Positions 1 to 4,878 of a stretch of DNA of 6,727 nucleotides are shown piece by piece. This DNA is from Pseudomonadota bacterium. GTDB taxonomy: Bacteria; Desulfobacterota; Desulfovibrionia; Desulfovibrionales; Desulfovibrionaceae. The notes below the pieces were generated by a model. It saw nothing but the letters and a program-made list of their open reading frames with translations, was not told the DNA's origin and ran no database searches. The stretch lies in assembly GCA_023453335.1 (NCBI GenBank), contig JAEXTU010000211.1, positions 1-6,727 of the forward strand, written 5' to 3'. The translations under genes and the position numbers were made by a program. Position 1 is the first letter of the stretch. The number at the start of each line of letters is the position of its first letter.

Positions 1-1756
1 CCACACACTCCTCCACCAGGGGCAGAGGGATCACATAGTACTCGTCGGCCACCCGCACCTGCAAGCCGTCGATGATGGCCAGGGTCAGGGGCAGCTTCAC
101 CGTGATGGTGGTGCCCTTGCCCTGCACGCTGTCGATGTCGATGCTGCCGCGCAGGGAGTCGATGGCCCGCTTCACCACGTCCATGCCCACCCCGCGGCCG
201 GACACGCTGGTGACCTTGGCCGCGGTGGAGAACCCGGGGGCGAAGATGAGGTTGAACGCCTCCTTGTCGGTCAAGTCCGCGTCCTTGGCGATGATCCCGC
301 GCTCCACGCCCTTGGCCTTGAGGACCTCGGGGTCCATGCCCTTGCCGTCGTCCACGATGCGGATGAGCACCTCGCCCCCGGAGTGCTCGGCCGAGAGCAG
401 GATGGTGCCGCTGTGCGGCTTGCCGGCCAGGGAGCGCTCGTCCGGGGTCTCGATGCCGTGGTCGATGCTGTTGCGCAAGAGGTGCACCAGGGGGTCGTTG
501 AGCCGCTCGATGACCGTCTTGTCCAGCTCGGTCTCCGCGCCCTGGGTGGCCAGGTCGATGCGTTTGCCCAGCTCGCCCGAGAGGTCGCGCACCAGGCGGC
601 GGAACTTGCTGAAGGTGGTACCGATGGGCAGCATGCGCACCGACAGGGTGGAGTCGCGCAGCTCGTCGGAGAGCCGCTCCAGCTCCTCGGCCAGGGCGTT
701 CAGGGTGGGGTCGCTACGTTCCCCCGCCACCTGGGTGATGCGGGCCTGCACGATGACCAGCTCGCCCACCAGGTCCACCAGCTGGTCGAGCTTGTCCGCG
801 GCCACCCGGATGCTGGAGGCGGTGGCCTCCTTCTCCCGGTCGCCGCGGATCTTGCGCACCGCATCCTGCTCGGCCAGGGCCGACTGCACCGCCTCCTGGG
901 TCACCGCGCCGCTGTCGGCCAGGATGTCGCCCAGCCGCTTCTGGCCGGCCAGGGTGGAGCGCAGGGTCTCGGGGGTCAGGTCGCCGCGCTCGATGAGGAT
1001 CTCGCCCAGCCGCTTGTAGGTGGCGTCGCTGTCCAGGGCGCCCAGGGAGTCGATGACCTGGATGGACAGTTCGCAGTCGTCCTCCACGAAGATGAACACG
1101 TCGCGGATGGCGTTCTCGCCCTTGTCCGTGCATAGGATGCAGTCGAAGAACACGTAGACGCCCTCGGGCTCGATCTCCTCCAGGGGGGGGATGGCGTCCA
1201 GGTGGGCCACCGCCTGGAAGGTGCCCAGGCCGGCCAGCTCTTCCAGCAGGGACAGGGGGTTGTTGCCGGTGAGCAGCATGTGCCTGGCGGGCTTGAAGCG
1301 CACCCGGTAGGTGGCCAAGTCGCCGCCCGGGCCGGCCTCTTCGGCGGCCGCGGCCGCGGCCGGCATCTCCTCCGCGGGCAGGAAGGCGCGCAGCGCGGCG
1401 ATGTTGGGGGCGGCCGCGGCGGTGTCCGCGGGCTTGCGGTCGCGGGCCGCGTCCAGCAGGCGCAGGATGTGGTCCCGGGCCTTGAGGGTCAGGTCCAGGA
1501 GTTCCCGGCTCACCTTGAGTTCGCCGTTGCGCACCCGGTCGAAAACCGTCTCCACGTCGTGGGTGAACGAGGAGATGTCGTCGAACCCGAACATGGCCCC
1601 GGAGCCCTTGATGGTGTGCATGGCCCGGAAGACCCGGTTGACCAGTTCGTTGTCCCCGGGCGACTCCTCCAGCTCGAGCAGAGCGCTCTCCAGCTCGGCG
1701 CACAGGTCGTAGGCCTCTTCGAGAAAGGCTTGGCGGTTGGCGTCTTCCTGGGACAT
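1..1756 (-). CDS. cheA: Chemotaxis histidine kinase CheA (3' end cut by window edge)
   Basis: This is a cytoplasmic histidine autokinase that phosphorylates CheY-type regulators under receptor control; 585 codons are visible. The P1 phosphotransfer domain (about 1-105) has phospho-acceptor His47 in AMHTIKGSG. An Ala-rich linker (110-145) follows, then a P2-like region (149-236, containing RDVFIFVEDD). Residues 249-297 hold two tandem MshEN-like motifs (RLGEIL, RLGDIL). P3 dimerisation (about 312-380) carries VDLVGELVI and LSVRMLPI. The P4 kinase domain has its N box (HLLRNSIDHGIE, N429), G1 (DDGKGMD, 469-475), F box (FAPGFSTA) and G2 (SGRGVGMDVV), all intact. The CheW-like P5 domain begins near 562 and runs off the edge. 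The ATG at 1756 has AAGGAG 7 nt upstream. It is the last visible gene of the operon, 38 nt after cheY. Kinase identity is certain; the second-messenger role of the insert is inference. Confidence 0.97.
   Translation of the reverse strand, partial: MSQEDANRQAFLEEAYDLCAELESALLELEESPGDNELVNRVFRAMHTIKGSGAMFGFDDISSFTHDVETVFDRVRNGELKVSRELLDLTLKARDHILRLLDAARDRKPADTAAAAPNIAALRAFLPAEEMPAAAAAAEEAGPGGDLATYRVRFKPARHMLLTGNNPLSLLEELAGLGTFQAVAHLDAIPPLEEIEPEGVYVFFDCILCTDKGENAIRDVFIFVEDDCELSIQVIDSLGALDSDATYKRLGEILIERGDLTPETLRSTLAGQKRLGDILADSGAVTQEAVQSALAEQDAVRKIRGDREKEATASSIRVAADKLDQLVDLVGELVIVQARITQVAGERSDPTLNALAEELERLSDELRDSTLSVRMLPIGTTFSKFRRLVRDLSGELGKRIDLATQGAETELDKTVIERLNDPLVHLLRNSIDHGIETPDERSLAGKPHSGTILLSAEHSGGEVLIRIVDDGKGMDPEVLKAKGVERGIIAKDADLTDKEAFNLIFAPGFSTAAKVTSVSGRGVGMDVVKRAIDSLRGSIDIDSVQGKGTTITVKLPLTLAIIDGLQVRVADEYYVIPLPLVEECV
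866..1012 (-). other. MshEN-like tandem 24-residue motifs inside CheA
   Basis: CheA residues 249-272 and 274-297 each fit RLGxxLxxxGxxTxxx[LV]xxxLxxQ: the first starts RLGEILIERG and ends LAGQ, the second starts RLGDILADSG and ends LAEQ. A single Lys (K273) separates them. This pattern matches the paired motif of the MshEN domain (N-terminal domain of type II secretion and MSHA ATPases), which binds cyclic di-GMP; in the MshEN description I recall, the spacer is five residues. The insert sits between the P2-like region and P3, where it could influence dimerisation or kinase output. The motif match is direct; ligand binding is inference. Confidence 0.75.
1346..1362. repeat. Short GGCCGC tandem repeat in cheA linker
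   Basis: Nearly three in-frame copies of the hexamer GGCCGC encode part of a six-alanine run (residues 133-138) in the linker between the P1 and P2-like domains. A gain or loss of one unit would keep the frame and change linker length by two residues. It may simply reflect GC-rich alanine codons in a low-constraint linker. Confidence 0.5.
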
Positions 1757-1763
1757 GGCGGCA

Positions 1764-1769
1764 CTCCTT
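1764..1769 (-). promoter_or_regulatory. Ribosome binding site of cheA
   Basis: AAGGAG on the minus strand lies 7 nt before the ATG at 1756. It fixes the CheA start and shows that CheA has its own initiation signal despite belonging to the operon. Confidence 0.8.
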
Positions 1770-1772
1770 GCA

Positions 1773-1789
1773 GCCGGGCGCTCCCCGGC
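1773..1789 (-). promoter_or_regulatory. GC-only hairpin between cheY and cheA
   Basis: GCCGGG and CCCGGC form a perfect 6-bp inverted repeat with a 5-nt loop in the 38-nt cheY-cheA gap, just upstream of the cheA ribosome binding site. There is no T tract, so it is not a classical terminator. It could affect transcript stability or tune CheA translation relative to CheY, but a chance structure in GC-rich DNA is possible. Confidence 0.35.
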
Positions 1790-1794
1790 CACCC

Positions 1795-2157
1795 CTAGCG
1801 CAGGACCTTCTGGACCACGGCCAGGAGCTGTTCCGGCTTGAAGGGCTTCACGATCCAGCCGGTGGCCCCGGCCTCCTTGCCCTCCTGCTTCTTGCCTGCC
1901 TGGGACTCGGTGGTCAGCATGATGATGGGGATGAACTTGCAGGCCGCATTGGCCCGGAGGTTCTTGATGAGGGTGATCCCGTCCATGTTGGGCATGTTCA
2001 GGTCGGTGATCACCATGTCCACCGGGCCGGCGAGCTTGGCCAGGGCGTCCTTGCCGTCGGAGGCCTCGACCACGTCGTAGCCCGCGTTTTTCAGGGTGAA
2101 GCTGACCATCTGGCGCACGCTGGCCGAGTCGTCCACGGTCATGATTTTCTTCGGCAT
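1795..2157 (-). CDS. cheY: Single-domain response regulator CheY
   Basis: This 120-aa cytoplasmic receiver has no output domain, and CheA encoded next door is its expected phosphodonor. All catalytic residues are present: acidic pair D9/D10 (TVDDSAS), phospho-acceptor D52 in TDLNMPNMDG, the switch Thr in MLTTES (T82/T83), and K104 in VKPF. Trp101 (GATGWIVKPF) occupies the position of the switch tyrosine (Tyr106 of E. coli CheY). Length is normal for CheY. The ATG at 2157 immediately follows the STAS stop codon with no gap, and the ribosome binding site (GGGGAG) lies inside the STAS gene, so translation is probably coupled. Whether its target is the flagellar motor or another output cannot be told from the window. 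Confidence 0.95.
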   Translation of the reverse strand: MPKKIMTVDDSASVRQMVSFTLKNAGYDVVEASDGKDALAKLAGPVDMVITDLNMPNMDGITLIKNLRANAACKFIPIIMLTTESQAGKKQEGKEAGATGWIVKPFKPEQLLAVVQKVLR

Positions 2158-2484
2158 CTATTCTCCCCTCTTCCAGAAGAGTTGGTCCCTGGCGCCGATC
2201 ATGAAACCGGCCTGGTCCGCGAGTCCGGCCACCCCGGGCGGGGCGCCGCCCGGGCACTCCAGGGACGTGCCGCGCTGGGCCAGGGTGAGGTGCGCGGCGC
2301 GCATCAGTTGCAAGAAGGTGAGGTCCACCCGCCCCACCTGGGCCAGATCCACGGCCAGCCCGGATTCGCCGGCCAGGGCCTGGGCCAGGGACTCCTTGAG
2401 CCCGGCGGCCTCGGCCACGGTGAAGTCCCCGGACAGGACCAGCAGGCGGCGTCCGCCGTCCTCGCGCAGTTCGCACATGCCCAT
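2158..2484 (-). CDS. STAS-domain protein (anti-sigma-factor-antagonist-like)
   Basis: This is a small soluble 108-aa single STAS domain, a fold that mediates regulated protein-protein binding, as in SpoIIAA. The first strands are RRLLVLSGDF (12-21), followed by a helix (23-40), the strand LAVDLAQVGRVDL (43-55), a helix (56-70), and a terminal helix after ADQAGF. At the loop where SpoIIAA has the phospho-acceptor serine directly after Asp (D-S-S-G), this protein has D54-L-T-F, so the canonical acceptor position is Leu, with Thr56 next to it. No kinase of the anti-sigma type is encoded nearby. Its position between a receptor-like protein and CheY suggests a scaffolding or partner-switch role in the chemosensory pathway. 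It starts 10 nt after the upstream stop; Met3 is an alternative start. Confidence 0.8.
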   Translation of the reverse strand: MGMCELREDGGRRLLVLSGDFTVAEAAGLKESLAQALAGESGLAVDLAQVGRVDLTFLQLMRAAHLTLAQRGTSLECPGGAPPGVAGLADQAGFMIGARDQLFWKRGE

Positions 2485-2488
2485 GGCG

Positions 2489-2495
2489 CCCCCCC
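2489..2495 (-). promoter_or_regulatory. G7 tract serving as STAS ribosome binding site
   Basis: On the minus strand a run of seven G (AGGGGGGG) overlaps the TAG stop of the receptor-like gene and sits 4 nt before the STAS ATG, with no better Shine-Dalgarno sequence. Homopolymer slippage would change its spacing but not any reading frame. Confidence 0.4.
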
Positions 2496-4357
2496 TAAAA
2501 CAGCTCCACGTTGTCGTCCCCGCCGAACAATTCCACCTCGCCCTCGGCCGCGTCGCGCACCGGGCCGCCGCCCCCGCCGAAGGCCGCCTCGTGCACCAGC
2601 CGCTCCACCTCCATGGTGTAGCGGGACAGGAGCTCCTTGAGGCGCTGGGAGCGGTGGCTGTCGTCAGCCAGGGGCACGGCCCGGCGGGCCGCCGCGGCGA
2701 TGCCCCCCATGTCCGTGCGGGCGGAGGCCAGCTCGGCGCAGATCTCCCGGTCCAGGTCGGCCTGGGCCGCGGTGTCGCGCAGGCTGTCCGAGAGCCGTCC
2801 GCTCTCCCCGCGCACCTCCGTGAGCCGGGACATGAACCGGGCGTTCACGTCGCGCAGCCGGTGCATGAGGTCCTCCTGGCGCTTGGCCAGGCCGGCCAGC
2901 CGGGAGGTGTCCAGGTAGCCGGCGGCGTTGGACTCCAGGTCCTGGGAGGAGCGGGATATCTCGGTGAGCGCCCGGGAGACGTCGCCGGTCTTGTCCCGGG
3001 CCTCCACCGAAAGCTTCTGGATGGCCTGGGCCAGCACGCCCAGGGCGCGGCCCTCGTCCCCGGTGCGCGCGGCCTTGACCGCGGCGTTCAGGGCGATGAG
3101 TTCGATCTCCGAGCCCACCTCCTCGATGTCCTCCACGAAGGCCACCATCTCGGCCACGGTCCCGGCCACAGTGGCCATGACCCCGCCGATGTGCTCGGCC
3201 TGCTCCGCGAACTGACGCATGGCCCCGATGACCGAGACGGTCCCCTGCTCGATACGGTCCAGCACGCTGCCTTCCCCGCCGCTCCCGTCCGCGGCCAGCT
3301 GCTCGGCGTCCTGGCGCATGCTGGCGATGGCCCGGGCGATGTCCTCCAGGTTGCGGCGCAGGCTGGACAGGGCCGAGGAGAACCGCTCGCCCGCGTTGTC
3401 CAGCTGGGACTCCTGGAGCTTGGCCACGTCCGCGATCCAACCCACCAGGTCCCGCTGCTCCGGGGTCAGCTCGCCGGCCTGCCCGGCCTGGGCCGCGGAG
3501 GCTCCCCCGCCCTCCCGGCCGCAGTCCTGGAGGTTGCCGCGTTGGCGGACCATGCCCATCATGTCGTGCAAGGCCTCCTCCACGTGCTCCACCTGCTGGC
3601 GCACGATGTCGTGGAACTGGAGCGAGGCCACCACCTCGGAGATGCCCGTGGCGATGTCCCCGGAACGGGCGGCCAGGGAGGAGGAGAGTTCCCGGGAAGA
3701 GCCGGTGAGGCCGGTGAGGCCGTCCAGGTTGGTCTTGAGTTCGGTGACGATGCGGCTGGAGCAGCCCTTCTGGGCCTCCACCAGCTGCCGGGTCTGGCTC
3801 TCGGCGTCGCTTATCATGCCGGACAGGGCCTTGCCCTTGTCCATGACCTGGCTGGAGTTGGCCACGATCTTGCCGGCCAGCTTCTCCACGTCGTCGGCCA
3901 GGGTGGTGAAGCCCAGGCCCTTGTCCCCCAGGCGGGCGCTCTCGATACGGGTGGAGATGCCCAGCATCTGCAGGCTGCGCACGATGCGGCCGAAACCCGA
4001 GATGCCCGCGCCCAAGGACTCGATGACCGTGAGCACCCGGCCCAACTCGTCCAGGCTCTGCTCGCCCCGGGAGAAGTCGCAGACCACGGAGAGCTCTTCC
4101 AGCTCCACCGCGAGCTCTTTGGCCCCCTGGCCCACGTCCTCGCCCGCGGCCAACTGGGCCAGGCCCTGCGCCTGCTGGGCCAGGTTCTGGCAGGCGGCGG
4201 AGAACTCCATGAGCCGGCGGCCCAGGTCCAGGAACTCCTCCTCGCGATCAGAGAGGAGCCGCGTCAGGCGCTGCGACAGGCCGTGCATGGACCGGCAGTA
4301 CCAGTCCAGCCCAGCGGCGTCCCGGGTCGCCTGCTCGTGCACGGAAGCCTCAGCCAT
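2495..4357 (-). CDS. Cytoplasmic methyl-accepting-chemotaxis-like protein with two signalling modules
   Basis: This 620-aa protein is almost wholly helical or coiled-coil, with no signal peptide or hydrophobic membrane segment. Two stretches resemble the hairpin tip of chemoreceptors: residues 131-161 (ISTRIESARLGDKGLGFTTL) and 420-450 (IALNAAVKAARTGDEGRAL). The second is closer to consensus, but the usual Glu of NAA[IV]EAAR is Lys428. Between them, residues 244-263 include LQFHDIVRQQVEHV, whose F-x-D-x3-Q spacing resembles the CheZ active site. A Gly-rich linker (594-598) leads to a tail with VELF twice (608-611, 617-620). The ATG at 4357 is chosen for its strong AGGAG; an in-frame upstream ATG at 4495 lacks a plausible product. 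It is first in the operon. It probably acts as a soluble receptor or modulator for the CheA encoded downstream; its ligand is unknown. Confidence 0.85.
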   Translation of the reverse strand: MAEASVHEQATRDAAGLDWYCRSMHGLSQRLTRLLSDREEEFLDLGRRLMEFSAACQNLAQQAQGLAQLAAGEDVGQGAKELAVELEELSVVCDFSRGEQSLDELGRVLTVIESLGAGISGFGRIVRSLQMLGISTRIESARLGDKGLGFTTLADDVEKLAGKIVANSSQVMDKGKALSGMISDAESQTRQLVEAQKGCSSRIVTELKTNLDGLTGLTGSSRELSSSLAARSGDIATGISEVVASLQFHDIVRQQVEHVEEALHDMMGMVRQRGNLQDCGREGGGASAAQAGQAGELTPEQRDLVGWIADVAKLQESQLDNAGERFSSALSSLRRNLEDIARAIASMRQDAEQLAADGSGGEGSVLDRIEQGTVSVIGAMRQFAEQAEHIGGVMATVAGTVAEMVAFVEDIEEVGSEIELIALNAAVKAARTGDEGRALGVLAQAIQKLSVEARDKTGDVSRALTEISRSSQDLESNAAGYLDTSRLAGLAKRQEDLMHRLRDVNARFMSRLTEVRGESGRLSDSLRDTAAQADLDREICAELASARTDMGGIAAAARRAVPLADDSHRSQRLKELLSRYTMEVERLVHEAAFGGGGGPVRDAAEGEVELFGGDDNVELF

Positions 4358-4363
4358 TGCCTG

Positions 4364-4368
4364 CTCCT
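4364..4368 (-). promoter_or_regulatory. Ribosome binding site of the receptor-like gene
   Basis: AGGAG lies 6 nt upstream of the ATG at 4357. It decides the start, excluding a 46-residue N-terminal extension that would run through the promoter region. Confidence 0.8.
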
Positions 4369-4391
4369 GGAATTTCCAGCGGATAGTGTGA

Positions 4392-4407
4392 CTGAACAAA
4401 TGTTCAG
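4392..4407. promoter_or_regulatory. Perfect palindromic operator candidate
   Basis: CTGAACAAATGTTCAG is a perfect inverted repeat with 7-bp arms and a 2-bp centre. It lies just downstream of the putative -10 box of the chemosensory operon, covering about +1 to +14, which suits a repressor. Its core GAAC-N4-GTTC fits the Gram-positive-type LexA (DinR) box; I cannot say which regulator uses it here. Confidence 0.5.
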
Positions 4408-4411
4408 GAAG

Positions 4412-4440
4412 TATATAGGACAAATCCCAGTCTGAAGCAA
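4412..4440 (-). promoter_or_regulatory. Putative sigma-70-type promoter of the chemosensory operon
   Basis: On the minus strand TTGCTT (4440-4435), a 17-nt spacer and TATATA (4417-4412) precede the receptor-like gene. Transcription would start near 4405, giving a leader of about 47 nt. The -35 is weak (3 of 6), while the AT-rich -10 stands out in this GC-rich DNA. Confidence 0.45.
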
Positions 4441-4629
4441 GTCCTCCGGCCCCCACTTCGACAACAACATGGAAAAACCCTACGAGTTCGTTCAACCGCG
4501 CTCCGGTTCAAGCGGTCGCAACGGGCCCCCGGCCAAATTCCAGTTGCGGGCCGGAGGGAAACCACGTACTAGGGGCGGGCAAAAGGCGGTGGCGGCGCAG
4601 CCTGCCCCCCATCCAGGAGTGCTCGATCC
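4441..4629 (+). promoter_or_regulatory. infA leader and promoter region
   Basis: This is the non-coding stretch upstream of infA. Two weak promoter candidates are TCGACA (4458-4463) with TACGAG (4481-4486), and TTGCGG (4544-4549) with TACTAG (4567-4572), both with 17-nt spacers. Several inverted repeats lie between them: CTCCGG/CCGGAG (4501-4506, 4551-4556), GCAAC/GTTGC (4518-4522, 4543-4547) and CCGGCC/GGCCGG (4529-4534, 4549-4554). If transcription starts at the first candidate, the leader of about 140 nt could fold. The infA ribosome binding site is AGGAG at 4615-4619, 10 nt before the ATG, a rather long spacing. Confidence 0.3.
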
Positions 4630-4848
4630 ATGCCCAAGGAAGAAGCCATCGAGGTTGACGGGATCGTCCAGGAGGCCTTGCCCAACGCCATGTTCCGGGT
4701 TGAACTGGAAAACGGCCACGAAGTCCTGGCGCACATCTCCGGCAAGATGCGCAAATACTACATCCGCATTCTTCCCGGCGACAAAGTGAAGGTGGAGCTG
4801 TCCCCCTACGACCTCAGCCGGGGCCGCATCACCTACCGCATGAAGTAG
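4630..4848 (+). CDS. infA: Translation initiation factor IF-1
   Basis: IF-1 binds the 30S ribosomal A site during initiation together with IF-2 and IF-3. The 72-aa product has the family's standard length and is a single S1-like OB fold. Hallmark stretches are LPNAMFRVELENGHEVLAHI (17-36), SGKMRKYYIRILPGDKVKVE (37-56) and SPYDLSRGRITYR (58-70). Similarity to E. coli IF-1 is obvious across the whole protein. The gene stands alone rather than in a ribosomal-protein operon. It is divergent from the chemosensory operon and convergent with the aminopeptidase gene. Some bacteria carry two infA copies, and whether this one is unique cannot be told from the window. Confidence 0.98.
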   Translation: MPKEEAIEVDGIVQEALPNAMFRVELENGHEVLAHISGKMRKYYIRILPGDKVKVELSPYDLSRGRITYRMK

Positions 4849-4878
4849 CCCTTTCCGCAACGCCCGCGCCGGTCCCGG

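Noticed and set aside
72..1798. Several plus-strand open frames opposite cheA
   Set aside because: They are antisense to a CheA with complete catalytic motifs. Products are Arg/Ser-rich or Gly/Gln-rich shadows without recognisable domains.
2096..4435. Long plus-strand open frame (779 codons) opposite the receptor-like gene
   Set aside because: It is antisense to a gene with clear motifs and good ribosome binding sites. Its composition is Gly/Leu/His/Gln/Val-rich without domains, as expected from the complement of GC-biased codons.
4433..4455. Sigma-54-type promoter upstream of the receptor-like gene
   Set aside because: The GG and GC elements are 11 nt apart instead of 10 and the remaining consensus is poor.
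4358..4495. 46-residue N-terminal extension of the receptor-like protein
   Set aside because: It would cover the promoter and palindrome and has no ribosome binding site, while the ATG at 4357 has AGGAG at ideal spacing.
4469..4789. Plus-strand open frame overlapping infA out of frame
   Set aside because: It has no ribosome binding site and a low-complexity basic product, and it overlaps a certain gene.
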